Shown piece after piece: positions 18,655-29,406 of a DNA stretch of 64,000 nt. The stretch is from KBS-83 sp051025295. Lineage in GTDB: Bacteria > Acidobacteriota > Terriglobia > Terriglobales > Acidobacteriaceae. The stretch's first letter is position 1. Every line of letters starts with the position of its first letter. The translations under genes and the position numbers were made by a program. The DNA lies in NCBI GenBank assembly GCA_051025295.1, contig JBMGJV010000025.1; one strand, 5' to 3'. The notes beneath the pieces are model-generated. The model was given only the letters and a program-made list of their open reading frames with translations. It was not told the origin of the DNA and ran no database searches.

Positions 18655-19116
18655 CTAGTCGCGATGCGAGATAGCTTTGACCTGGGAGAGCACGCCGGGC
18701 TGGCGGCCAAGGGCGATAGACACCACCTTGGCTTGATTGCGGCGCGCCTTGCTCTGGCGCGGTTCCCAGTAATGCGTGGTGGTGTAGTTCTTCGTGTCCG
18801 GAAAGGTGCGATCAACGCTCGTGCCCAGGCCGACGCCGGCCAGCAGCCCGCACAGGCCAGAGACGATCAGCACGATGCTCTGTACGAGCCCGGAGCTGAC
18901 CGAGTGGTGCAGGTGTCCGTGCTGGATCCAGCGCAGCAGGTGCTGCTCTGCCGAGATGCTGATGCCACCGCAGACGACGAAGCCCAACGGGGCGAGGATC
19001 AGCCGGTAGCGCCACGGCTGAAGAGAACGGACAAAGGTCCCCGCAAACCCGGCGATCACAAACGCGACGACACCGCTGAACAGGATGGAAGCGTTCAGCA
19101 AAAAAATGGAAGGCAC
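18655..19116 (-). CDS. hypothetical membrane protein, 153 aa
   Basis: Four hydrophobic segments (about residues 3-25, 38-58, 78-100 and a short one near 100) precede a hydrophilic, basic C-terminal tail of about 45 residues. No family is recognised. It is inserted between pgk and tpiA on the same strand, with 45 bp and 39 bp gaps, so it is probably in the glycolytic transcript. No link to glycolysis can be inferred from the protein itself. Confidence 0.65.
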   Translation of the reverse strand: MPSIFLLNASILFSGVVAFVIAGFAGTFVRSLQPWRYRLILAPLGFVVCGGISISAEQHLLRWIQHGHLHHSVSSGLVQSIVLIVSGLCGLLAGVGLGTSVDRTFPDTKNYTTTHYWEPRQSKARRNQAKVVSIALGRQPGVLSQVKAISHRD

Positions 19117-19161
19117 GGCATTACCCTCTGCATATCCCCGGGTGCCGAGGACAGTAGCAGC

Positions 19162-20394
<1,233 letters not shown>

Positions 20395-20401
20395 GGGAGT
20401 G

Positions 20402-20812
20402 TCAGCGTTCTCCGGGGCGTGCTGGTGCGGTCGCCTCTGGTTCGGGGTTGAGGATAGCATCGGCTTCGATCTCGATGCGCCACGCCGGGTTGAGCAGCGC
20501 AGCGACGACCACCATGGTGGCGGCGGGAGGAGTTTCGCCGAGCAACTCGGCGTGCACGCGGCCGACGGCCTGCCAGTCTTCGGCGCGGGTCAGGTACATG
20601 CGGGTGCGTACGACATCGCGCAGTGTGGCGCCTGCCTGCACGAGTGATTGCTCGATCAACGCGAACACGCGGCGAGTCTGGTCTTCGACCGACGCGTCGT
20701 CTGCACCGACCGGGCCAGTGCCCGACACGTGAACGGTGCGATCCACACGCACAGCGCGCGAGAAACCGATGAGCGGTTCGAAGGGAGAGCCGGAGGAGAT
20801 GTTCTGTCGCAT
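20402..20812 (-). CDS. RidA/YjgF/UK114 family protein
   Basis: A 136-residue member of the RidA superfamily. Archetypal members hydrolyse reactive enamine/imine intermediates such as 2-aminoacrylate. The conserved Arg in RTRMYLT and the C-terminal Glu in RIEIEADAI match the active-site positions, so imine deaminase activity is plausible. Which RidA subgroup it belongs to cannot be settled by eye. It sits between gap and pgk on the same strand, 7 bp before pgk. Confidence 0.88.
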   Translation of the reverse strand: MRQNISSGSPFEPLIGFSRAVRVDRTVHVSGTGPVGADDASVEDQTRRVFALIEQSLVQAGATLRDVVRTRMYLTRAEDWQAVGRVHAELLGETPPAATMVVVAALLNPAWRIEIEADAILNPEPEATAPARPGER

Positions 20813-20907
20813 GGCGGAGAGGAAGGCGTCACCGCGCCAGAAAAAGCGATGGAAGGGAACAGCAGCGCAGGAGCGATGGTGCTGCCCCTGCGCATTGGAG
20901 TGATGCG

Positions 20908-21912
<1,005 letters not shown>

Positions 21913-22333
21913 CTAAAAAGGATCTCCTCAGGAGGGTTCGGCGAAGTCCCGCGCACGTCCGACGAACGAGCAGCAGTGCGGGCCCAACTTCGCAGTGATT
22001 CCACTCACGATGCTAGCACTCAGTCGTCTGTTCGAACGGTGAGCGCGTGCGATACGCATCTTAAGAAAGAGAAGTAGAGAAGTGCCGGCCTGTGCGCCGC
22101 GTCTGAATTGCACAGCATTTGCGACAGCAGGCTGACCTGTGTACGATCCTGCTAGGCGCGGGACGATGCGCCCGCACCACTCTGCGAGACCCGATGAGAC
22201 GACGTTCCAGACGCGCTCCAAACCTCTCTGAGCAGACCGGAAAGATCGGGCAGGAGCTGCCCAGCAATCAACCCGCGCCGCTGCAGCCGAACTATGCCGG
22301 CGGAGAGTACGATGCCGGCGCGCGACACCTCCG
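21913..22333. other. divergent intergenic region, possible lost 5' coding part
   Basis: About 420 bp between gap (minus) and the P-loop kinase (plus). It must contain both promoters, but I see no convincing -35/-10 pair. From 22194 the plus strand reads as plausible protein-coding sequence in a different frame (ATG 22194; includes LSEQTGKIGQELPSNQPAPL) up to about 22330, where the kinase frame begins. This could be the true 5' end of the kinase gene, separated by a frameshift, or a chance open frame. Confidence 0.4.
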
Positions 22334-23227
22334 GTGGTGGGCAGCGACCTCGACAGCACATCGCGTGCAAGCGATGCATCAGCGGACGGCGCCACCCGGC
22401 CGGCACCGCGGAGCGAGCGGAGAACTCCCGCTGCCAAAGCACCTGCCCCTCCACCTGCACCCGCACCGGGATCGACGGCTCCGCCAACACTAGCCGCCCG
22501 ACCGGCAGCTCCGCCGGCGCCTGAGCCTGCTGACACCCAGCCGGAAGGCAAGCTCGTCGTGGAGACGCAGCCCGAGTCGCCCTCGGCTGTGCCGCCCGAG
22601 CCGACCAGTGCGGCGCGCCCGTCGCGCGGCTTCGTCGTGCTGACGATCGGACTGCCCGGCTCCGGCAAGACGACGTGGTTTAAGCGTCGTGGCGTGACGC
22701 CGCTGTCGAGCGATCTGCTGCGCACGATTCTCTTCGATGACATCACGGAGCAGCGCTACCAGGGGCTGGTCTTCTCGACGTTGCGATCACTGCTGCGCGC
22801 GCGACTGATCGCCAAGATGCCGTGGAACTACGTCGATGCCACAAACCTGTCGCCCCACGAGCGGCGGCAGTGGATCAAGATGGCCAAGAGCTTCGGTTAT
22901 GACGTGCAGGCGGTGTTCTTCGATGTGCCGTTTGCCGTCTGCATGGAGCGCAATCGCCGACGCGAGCGCACGGTGAGCGACGAGACGATGCAGAAGATGG
23001 CCGAGCGCCTGCGTCCGCCGAGCTTCAAGGAAGGCTTCTCGAAGATCACGGCGGTCCGAGTGAAGGGCCAGCCTGCGACGCCCGAGAGTGCGATGAGTGC
23101 ACCCGTTCCGCTAGACACGCTTGGCGATGACGATGCATTCGGTGACGAGGGTGATCGCGACGATCTCAATCCCGATCTTGGGCCAGCACTGGACAGCGAG
23201 ACAGGTGAGGGAAGCGAGTCCGTTTAG
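22334..23227 (+). CDS. P-loop kinase (polynucleotide-kinase-like/AAA_33)
   Basis: A Pro/Ala-rich N-terminal region of about 97 residues, probably disordered, is followed by a P-loop NTPase with Walker A GLPGSGKT (106-113). The fold continues with SSDLLRTILFDD, NYVDATNLSPHERRQWI and an Arg-rich lid (ERNRRRERTV). These are hallmarks of the zeta-toxin/polynucleotide-kinase-like group, which phosphorylates nucleic-acid ends, nucleotides or small metabolites. The C-terminus is an acidic tail. The start is uncertain: only GTG codons (22334, 22337) are available in this frame. The substrate is not predictable. Confidence 0.8.
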   Translation: MVGSDLDSTSRASDASADGATRPAPRSERRTPAAKAPAPPPAPAPGSTAPPTLAARPAAPPAPEPADTQPEGKLVVETQPESPSAVPPEPTSAARPSRGFVVLTIGLPGSGKTTWFKRRGVTPLSSDLLRTILFDDITEQRYQGLVFSTLRSLLRARLIAKMPWNYVDATNLSPHERRQWIKMAKSFGYDVQAVFFDVPFAVCMERNRRRERTVSDETMQKMAERLRPPSFKEGFSKITAVRVKGQPATPESAMSAPVPLDTLGDDDAFGDEGDRDDLNPDLGPALDSETGEGSESV

Positions 23228-23252
23228 CACAGCGCGTAGAGCATGACTGAGC

Positions 23253-23278
23253 GAGGCCGGGAACATACCCGGCCTTCG
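23253..23278 (+). terminator. stem-loop after kinase gene
   Basis: GGCCGGG and CCCGGCC pair around a 6-nt loop about 25 bp after the kinase stop. There is no T-run, so it is a weak terminator candidate. Confidence 0.4.
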
Positions 23279-23294
23279 CTGTTGTGGAGGAGCG

Positions 23295-24068
23295 GTGAGC
23301 GAGACGCCGGCAATCGACTTCCGCGATGTCTCCTACCGGCTGCCGGACGGGCGTGCGCTGCTTGAGAATGTCACTCTTTCGGTAGCGAATGGAACGACGG
23401 TGGCGCTGCTTGGCCGTAGCGGCTCGGGCAAGACGACGCTTCTGCGCGCGGTCAATCGCATGCATGCGATCACGGGCGGCGAGATCCTGGTGCGCGGCCG
23501 GTCGGTTGCCGAGCAGGATGTGATCGCGCTGCGCCGCTCTATCGGCTACGTAGTGCAGGAGACGGGCCTGTTTCCCCACTTCACGATTGAGCGCAATATC
23601 GGGCTGCTCTTGGAGCTTGAGGGGCGGTCTCGGGACGAGATTCGCAGCCGTGCTCACACCCTGCTCGAGATGGTGGGGCTCGACCCGGAGCAGTTTGCGT
23701 CGCGCATGCCGCATCAGCTGTCCGGCGGGCAACGCCAGCGTATTGGGCTGGCGCGCGCGCTGGCTGCGGGACAAGACATCCTGCTGATGGATGAGCCGTT
23801 CGGCGCGCTGGACCCGCTGACCCGCGCGGAGATGCAGGATGTGTTGCGCCTGCTGACGCTGAAGGTGCAGGCGAGCGGGCAGCGCACGACTGTGCTGCTG
23901 GTGACGCATGATCTGGATGAGGCGCTTTACCTGGCGGAGCGGCTGGTGCTGGTCGATGAGGGGCGCATCGCCGCCGACCTGCCGGCGGAGCAGTTCCTGG
24001 ATGCGCCCGTACCGGCAGTAGAGGCATATGTGAAAGCCGTGCACCGCGGCCGGGAGATGCACCAGTGA
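23295..24068 (+). CDS. ABC transporter ATPase, quaternary-amine (OpuC/OsmV) type
   Basis: ATP-hydrolysing subunit of an importer for glycine betaine, choline or similar osmolytes. Walker A GRSGSGKTT (40-48), Q-loop, signature LSGGQRQR, Walker B ILLMDEP and the switch His in VTHDLDEA are all present. At 257 residues it lacks the C-terminal CBS domains found in many OpuCA/OsmV proteins. GGAGG precedes the GTG start. It overlaps the permease gene by 4 bp (ATGA-type coupling). Confidence 0.9.
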   Translation: MSETPAIDFRDVSYRLPDGRALLENVTLSVANGTTVALLGRSGSGKTTLLRAVNRMHAITGGEILVRGRSVAEQDVIALRRSIGYVVQETGLFPHFTIERNIGLLLELEGRSRDEIRSRAHTLLEMVGLDPEQFASRMPHQLSGGQRQRIGLARALAAGQDILLMDEPFGALDPLTRAEMQDVLRLLTLKVQASGQRTTVLLVTHDLDEALYLAERLVLVDEGRIAADLPAEQFLDAPVPAVEAYVKAVHRGREMHQ

Positions 24069-24706
24069 GCGGCTTTCTGGCGGAGCACCGCGGCGAAATC
24101 GTTACGCTCACGATCGAGCACCTGTGGCTGACTGGGTCGGCCATGCTGTTCGCGACTGTGCTGTCGGTGCCGCTTGGCATTCTGCTAGCTCGTCGGCCGG
24201 TGCTGGCGCGGCCCATACTGGGGCTCGTGAACACACTGCAGACAATCCCGAGTCTTGCGATGTTCGGGTTCCTGCTGCCTCTGCCGTTTATCGGTGAGCG
24301 CGCGGCCCGCATTGCGATCGTAGCGCTGATTGCTTACGCGCTGTTGCCGATCGTGCGCAACACCTATACCGGCATTACCGGCGTGGACGCGACGGTGCTC
24401 GATGTTGCGCATGCGCTCGGGCTGACGGCGGCGCAGCGTTTGCGATTGGTGGAGCTGCCGCTGGCGATGCCGTACATCTTGGCGGGATTGCGCACAGCCA
24501 CGGTGACGTGTGTGGGCATCGCGACGATTGCTGCTGCTGTGGGGGCGGGCGGGCTTGGCGAATTCATCTTCCGTGGCGTGGCCTCGGTGGACAACCGACT
24601 GGTGCTGGCGGGCGCGATTCCGGCAGCTTTGCTCGCGCTCGGTGCCGACAGCCTGCTTGGATTGCTGGAGTGGCGGCTGCGCGTGCCGGGTGCAGGGCGG
24701 CGGTGA
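24065..24706 (+). CDS. ABC transporter permease, OpuCB/OsmW-type
   Basis: A 213-residue inner-membrane permease with about five to six helices and the EAA-type loop near AHALGLTAAQRLRLVELPLAMP, which docks on the ATPase. The helix sequence TLQTIPSLAMFGFLLP is typical of the glycine betaine/choline branch. It overlaps both neighbours by 4 bp, so the three genes form a translationally coupled importer operon. Confidence 0.9.
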   Translation: MSGFLAEHRGEIVTLTIEHLWLTGSAMLFATVLSVPLGILLARRPVLARPILGLVNTLQTIPSLAMFGFLLPLPFIGERAARIAIVALIAYALLPIVRNTYTGITGVDATVLDVAHALGLTAAQRLRLVELPLAMPYILAGLRTATVTCVGIATIAAAVGAGGLGEFIFRGVASVDNRLVLAGAIPAALLALGADSLLGLLEWRLRVPGAGRR

Positions 24707-25581
24707 AGCGAGCACTCTTAAGTCTCGCCACAGCGGCGCTGCTGCTGGCCGGGTGTGGGCCGCCCCGGCCGGATCACCCGGTGATCGGCGCGAAGAACTT
24801 TACAGAGCAGGTGGTGCTGGGCGAGCTGCTGGCGCAACATATCGAGGCGCGCACTGGGCTGAAGGTAGACCGCCGGTTCTACCTTGCTGGCAGTTACATT
24901 TGCCAGCAGGCGCTGGTGGCGGGTCGCATTGACGGCTATGTCGAGTACACGGGCACTGCGCTGACCGCCATTTTGAAGCAGCCGGTGGACAAGGATCGCG
25001 ACCGAGTGCTGGCCACGGTGCAGCGACTCTACCGCGAGCGGTACAACGTGGACGCCGGGCCAACGCTCGGCTTTGAGAACACGTTCGCGATGATCGTGCG
25101 GCACGAGGATGCGGCGCGCTTGCCGGCTCCAGACCTGAGCCACGCTACGCAAGCGGCACCCGGATGGCGGCTGGGCGTGGGCTACGAGTTCGAAGAGCGG
25201 CCGGATGGACTGCATGGACTGGAGGCGACGTATGGCCTGCACTTCGCGGGCGAGCCGCGCACCATGGATCTGGGGCTGCTCTATCGCGCCATCGGTCAGC
25301 GGCAGGTTGACATCATCGCTGGAAACTCGACCGATGGGCCAATCAATGCGCTGCACCTTGCCGTGCTGCGCGACGACCGCCACTACTTTCCGCCTTATGA
25401 CGCAGTGCCGTTGTTTCGGGAAGAGTCGTATCGGCGGTGGCCGCAGTTGCGTGGTGCCGTTGCTGAGTTGAGCGGCAAGATCAGCGCGGAGGAGATGCGC
25501 GGCATGAACGAAGCGGTCGATGGCGAGCATCGCGACCCGGTGGTGGTCGTCCGCGAGTTTCGCGAACGGAAAGGGCTGTAG
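24703..25581 (+). CDS. glycine betaine/choline-type substrate-binding lipoprotein
   Basis: Solute receptor of the importer. The GTG at 24703 overlaps the permease stop and yields a lipoprotein signal with lipobox LAGC, so Cys18 is lipidated and the mature protein is membrane-anchored. The start IGAKNFTEQVVLGELLAQHI and YVEYTGTAL motifs place it in the OpuAC/OsmF family. Aromatic residues for a quaternary-ammonium box are plausible but cannot be assigned without alignment. Confidence 0.9.
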   Translation: MKRALLSLATAALLLAGCGPPRPDHPVIGAKNFTEQVVLGELLAQHIEARTGLKVDRRFYLAGSYICQQALVAGRIDGYVEYTGTALTAILKQPVDKDRDRVLATVQRLYRERYNVDAGPTLGFENTFAMIVRHEDAARLPAPDLSHATQAAPGWRLGVGYEFEERPDGLHGLEATYGLHFAGEPRTMDLGLLYRAIGQRQVDIIAGNSTDGPINALHLAVLRDDRHYFPPYDAVPLFREESYRRWPQLRGAVAELSGKISAEEMRGMNEAVDGEHRDPVVVVREFRERKGL

Positions 25582-25583
25582 CG

Positions 25584-26105
25584 GTGAGTGAAACGACAAA
25601 GGTGGAGCCGTGGCTGCGGGGTACGCTGTGCGATGTGCCCGCCGTGCCACGCGCTGTGCTGCATGCGCTGGAGCTGGCGCGCGAAGATGCGGAGCGCTGG
25701 GTCAGCGGGTTCAGTGTGGAGCAGATGAGTGCTCGTCCCTTCGGGCTGCCGTCAGTTGGCTTCCAGCTTCGCCATATCGCCGGGAGCCTCGACCGGCTCC
25801 TCACTTACGCGGAAGGCCTTGCGCTGGATCAGGTGCAGCTTGCGGCACTGGCGGGCGAGGATGCCCCGGTGACGGATGCAGGTGAGCTATTGGCTGGCTT
25901 TGCGGCGGCACTCGCAAGTGCAGCGGATCGCGTTCGTGCGTTCGCGGGTCGCGATCTGGAGGAGCAACGTTTTGTTGGGCGGGGCCGTCTGCCGACCACA
26001 TTAGGCGGGCTGCTGGTCCACTGCGCGGATCACACGCAGCGGCACGCGGGGCAGTTGGTCACAACGGCGAAGCTGGTGGCGACTACTTGGCCGGCACTGC
26101 CGTAA
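25584..26105 (+). CDS. DinB superfamily protein
   Basis: A 173-residue four-helix-bundle protein of the DinB/YfiT metal-dependent group, which includes thiol-transferases that use bacillithiol or mycothiol. The three-His metal site is visible as His64 (QLRHIAGS) plus His146, His150 and His154 in the HCADHTQRHAGQ helix. It starts with GTG 2 bp after the transporter operon. A bacillithiol link is possible because bshA lies 2 kb downstream, but this is inference. Confidence 0.85.
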   Translation: MSETTKVEPWLRGTLCDVPAVPRAVLHALELAREDAERWVSGFSVEQMSARPFGLPSVGFQLRHIAGSLDRLLTYAEGLALDQVQLAALAGEDAPVTDAGELLAGFAAALASAADRVRAFAGRDLEEQRFVGRGRLPTTLGGLLVHCADHTQRHAGQLVTTAKLVATTWPALP

Positions 26106-26739
26106 GTAGGTGGCCCATCTGGGCGTGCTTGGTTTCGAGATAGCGCTCCGCCTGCGGTGACGCGGCGGGCACTTCGGCCGAGATGCGCTCGACCACGCGG
26201 ATGCCGTGCTCTTCCAGCGCGGCGATCTTCTCCGGATTGTTCGTCATCAGTCGAACTTCCGAGACACCCAGAAGTTTGAGCGCCTGGGCCGGCACTTCGA
26301 ACACCCGGCAGTCCGCCTTGTAACCGAGCTCCAAATTTGCCTGGATGGTGTCGAGCCCCTGGTCCTGCAGTTCGTACGCACGCAGCTTGGCCATCAGACC
26401 GATGCCGCGGCCTTCCTGCTGCTCATAGATCAGGATGCCCGCGCCTTCATCGGCAATGCGCTGCATAGCCTGCTCGAACTGCTGGCGGCAATCACAGCGA
26501 AGCGAGCCGAAGACATCGCCGGTGAGGCATTGGGAGTGAATGCGAACGACCGGAGGCGTGGCATGAACATCACCGAGCACGAGCGCCACACAACCTTCGA
26601 CGCGGCGTGATGCCGGCGGATCGCCGGGGCGGCACGGCTCAGGCTGCAGGATGATGCCCTCGAATCCGTGGATCCGGAAATGTCCCCAGCGGGAAGGGAA
26701 GTCCGCCTCCGCTACCTTGCTCACTGTGACCGAGGACAT
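26083..26739 (-). CDS. ribA: GTP cyclohydrolase II
   Basis: First step of riboflavin synthesis: converts GTP to 2,5-diamino-6-ribosylamino-pyrimidinone phosphate. The 218-residue protein is the cyclohydrolase domain only, with no fused RibB. Zinc ligands Cys71, Cys82 and Cys84 (SQCLTGDVFGSLRCDC), the catalytic EQQEGRGIGL loop with Arg111, and MTNNPEK are intact. The start at ATG 26739 avoids a longer frame that would overlap the divergent kinase. Its 3' end overlaps the convergent DinB gene by 23 bp. Confidence 0.94.
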   Translation of the reverse strand: MSSVTVSKVAEADFPSRWGHFRIHGFEGIILQPEPCRPGDPPASRRVEGCVALVLGDVHATPPVVRIHSQCLTGDVFGSLRCDCRQQFEQAMQRIADEGAGILIYEQQEGRGIGLMAKLRAYELQDQGLDTIQANLELGYKADCRVFEVPAQALKLLGVSEVRLMTNNPEKIAALEEHGIRVVERISAEVPAASPQAERYLETKHAQMGHLLTAVPAK

Positions 26740-26782
26740 GCGACGATTATAGTCAGGTGCGCTGGCCCCGCCGGTTGGGCCC

Positions 26783-28183
26783 ATGGACACGTCGCTCATG
26801 TTCGAGCCAAAGCTCGTCCTCATTTCGCTGCTGATCAAGCTAGGCGTCGCCGCTGCGGTATCGAGTGCGCTCGCGCGATCGCGTGCGTTCAAACGACTGC
26901 TCTTCTCGGAAGATCGGACAACGAACCAGACGCTCGGGCTGCTCGCGTGGATTTGTATCCCGCTCACGCTCGGCGTGTGGGCACGAGTGACCGTGCCGAA
27001 CTTTCTGGCGGCGGACAATGCGTTTGAGACCACGATCATTCTTGGCGTGCTGCTGGGGCCGTGGTGGGCGGGGCTCGGTGCGGTGATTCTGTCGGTGCCA
27101 GCGATGCTGCACGCGGAGTATCTGACTCTGCCGTTCTACGCCGCCGTTGCGCTGATTTGCGGGATCTACGGACGCCTGGTGGATGCGGAGGACGTTTGGT
27201 CGTTTTCGCCGTTTATCGACCTCAGCCTCTACCGATGGGTGCGGCGCAACCTGGCGCGTCCGCGGCTCGATCGGCAAATCCTGCTGCTCTTTCTGATTGT
27301 TGGCATGCAGATGGTGCGCTTGGAGATTGGTCATCTCTACCCGCACATGCTGTTTGTGCTGAACACGCGGAGCTGGGTGGTGCGGCTCGCGATCTATGCG
27401 TGCCCTGCGGTGGTGGTCGGCATCCCGCTGAAGATCTGGAATGCAATCCAGATTGAGCAGAAGCTCGAGGAGCAGAAGCGGCTGGTGCTCGAGGCGCGTC
27501 TCGATGCGCTGCAGAGGCAGATCAACCCGCACTTTCTGTTCAACACGCTGAACTCGATCGGCTCCCTGGTGCGCTTCGAGCCGGAGCAGGCGCGCGAGAT
27601 GATCGTGCGGCTGGGGAACATTCTGCGGGCGCTCTTGCGCGATCACGACACGTTTGTGCCCCTGCGCGAAGAGCTGGCCTTCACGGACGACTACCTGGGC
27701 ATCGAAGTGGCGCGCTTCGGCGAGGAGAAGCTTCGCGTGGAGAGGCAGATTGATGCGGCCACGCTCGAGTTGATGGTGCCGAGCATGGTGCTGCAGCCGT
27801 TGATTGAGAACAGCATCAAGCACGGGCTGGAACCGCGGCTCGAAGGCGGCACGGTGACGCTGCGCAGCCGGTTGCGGGCGCGGCGGCTGATCATCGAGGT
27901 TGAGGACGACGGCGTCGGCATCATGCCGGCACGCGCCGCCGCGACCGGTTCTGTTGCGGTGCGCCAGTCCGGCAACGGTATCGGGATGAAGAATGTGCGC
28001 GAGCGGCTGGAAGTGCTCTATGGCGGGGAGGCGCGCTTCGAGGTGGAGAGCCGGCCGGGCCGGGGGACGCGCGTCACGCTCGAAGTCCCGATGATCGACG
28101 AGCTCGAAGAGGAGCCGACTCCCGCGCGGCCGCCGAGTGCTGCAGCAGAGCCGCTGGTGCGAGCAGCCCGCGAACTTTCCTGA
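26783..28183 (+). CDS. LytS/YehU-type sensor histidine kinase
   Basis: An integral-membrane sensor kinase of 466 residues. Five to six helices (residues about 10-220) resemble the 5TM-LYT sensor module, then a His_kinase domain has the phospho-acceptor His250 in QINPHFLFNTLNS. A GHKL ATPase domain follows (N-box PLIENSIKHGLEP, G1 box DDGVGI, G2 box GNGIGMKNV). Partners are normally LytTR response regulators, but none lies next to it. It is divergent from ribA. Confidence 0.92.
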   Translation: MDTSLMFEPKLVLISLLIKLGVAAAVSSALARSRAFKRLLFSEDRTTNQTLGLLAWICIPLTLGVWARVTVPNFLAADNAFETTIILGVLLGPWWAGLGAVILSVPAMLHAEYLTLPFYAAVALICGIYGRLVDAEDVWSFSPFIDLSLYRWVRRNLARPRLDRQILLLFLIVGMQMVRLEIGHLYPHMLFVLNTRSWVVRLAIYACPAVVVGIPLKIWNAIQIEQKLEEQKRLVLEARLDALQRQINPHFLFNTLNSIGSLVRFEPEQAREMIVRLGNILRALLRDHDTFVPLREELAFTDDYLGIEVARFGEEKLRVERQIDAATLELMVPSMVLQPLIENSIKHGLEPRLEGGTVTLRSRLRARRLIIEVEDDGVGIMPARAAATGSVAVRQSGNGIGMKNVRERLEVLYGGEARFEVESRPGRGTRVTLEVPMIDELEEEPTPARPPSAAAEPLVRAARELS

Positions 28184-28190
28184 GGGCTCG

Positions 28191-29336
28191 CTAGCGCGCC
28201 GGCTGCGCCAGCACCTGCTCGTAGTACTTCTCGTAGAGCGGGATGATGCGTGAGGCGCAGAAGCGATCCTGAGCAGTCTGTCGCGCGGCGGCGCGCATGG
28301 TCTCGAGCCGGTCCGGATGCGTCAGCAGATCGACCGCGGCCTGGGCCATGCCATCCACATCGCCGACCGGGAAGAGACCACCGGTCACGCCGTCTTCGAT
28401 CAGTTCGGGCACGCCACCTACGCGTGTCGCGATCGCGGGCACACGGCAGGCCATCGCTTCGAGCGCGGCGAGGCCGAACGATTCGAGTTCGCTCGGCATG
28501 AGCATCAGGTCGGCCAATGGCAGCAGTTCGGTAACGCTCTCCTGCTTGCCGAGGAAGTGCACGCGGTCGCGGATGCCCAGCCGGGACGCAAGCATCTCGG
28601 CCTGTGAGCGATCGGGTCCATCGCCGACCATCAGCAGATGCGCCGGCACCTGAGGCGACACGCGCGCGAAGATCTCGACGCAATCGAGCACGCGCTTGAC
28701 CGGGCGGAAGTTCGACAGGTGGATCAGCAGCTTCTCTCCAGGTTTGGCCCATGTGGCGCGCGCTGCCTGCCGTTTGTCTTCGTCCATCGGCATGTACACA
28801 TCGCAGTTCACGAAGTTGGGGATGCTTTCAATCGGGCGCGTGATGGAGAAGTCTGTCAGCGTCTTGTCACGCAGGTAGCTGGAGATTGCAGTGACGCCAT
28901 CGCTCTGCTCGATGCCGAAGCGGGTGATCGGCAGATACGAGCGATCCATGCCGACCAGCGTGACGTCCGTGCCGTGCAGGGTGGTGATGAACGGCAGCCG
29001 GCGTCCGTCGACGGCGCACATTTGCCGCGCGAGCAACGCGCTGATCGCGTGCGGGATCGCGTAGTGAACGTGCAGCAGGTCGAGCTCGTAGTACGACGCG
29101 ACCTCTGACATGCGTGTCGAGAGCGCGAGCGAGTAAGGCGCGAACTCGAACAGCGGATAGTTCGAGACGGGCACTTCATGGTAGAGAATGTCGCGCTCGC
29201 GTCCGCCCAGCCGAAAGGGCTGTGAGTACGTGATGAAGTGGACCTGGTGTCCGCGTGCAGCGAGCTCAATGCCGAGCTCGGTCGCGACTACGCCACTGCC
29301 GCCGTAGGTCGGATAACAGGTGATGCCGATCTTCAT
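28191..29336 (-). CDS. bshA: N-acetyl-alpha-D-glucosaminyl L-malate synthase
   Basis: A GT4 glycosyltransferase that joins UDP-GlcNAc and L-malate, the first step of bacillithiol synthesis. The 381-residue protein begins MKIGITCYPTYGGSGVVATE and has LLHVHYAIPHA and the donor-site SELESFGLAALEAMAC, all typical of BshA rather than other GT4 enzymes. Cytoplasmic. bshB and bshC are not in the window. Confidence 0.92.
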   Translation of the reverse strand: MKIGITCYPTYGGSGVVATELGIELAARGHQVHFITYSQPFRLGGRERDILYHEVPVSNYPLFEFAPYSLALSTRMSEVASYYELDLLHVHYAIPHAISALLARQMCAVDGRRLPFITTLHGTDVTLVGMDRSYLPITRFGIEQSDGVTAISSYLRDKTLTDFSITRPIESIPNFVNCDVYMPMDEDKRQAARATWAKPGEKLLIHLSNFRPVKRVLDCVEIFARVSPQVPAHLLMVGDGPDRSQAEMLASRLGIRDRVHFLGKQESVTELLPLADLMLMPSELESFGLAALEAMACRVPAIATRVGGVPELIEDGVTGGLFPVGDVDGMAQAAVDLLTHPDRLETMRAAARQTAQDRFCASRIIPLYEKYYEQVLAQPAR

Positions 29337-29406
29337 GGTGTGCCCCTGGAATGGCGGAGTGGTGGCGCAGTGTCGCTGATTGGACGCGGGATGCTGCAGT
29401 TCTGAT

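Noticed and set aside
22008..22024. CIRCE-like half site (TAGCACTC) upstream of gap
   Set aside because: The second inverted half (GAGTGCTA) is absent at the required 9-bp spacing.
26740..27039. N-terminal extension of the ribA frame
   Set aside because: It would overlap the divergent histidine kinase gene, and the family N-terminus begins at ATG 26739.
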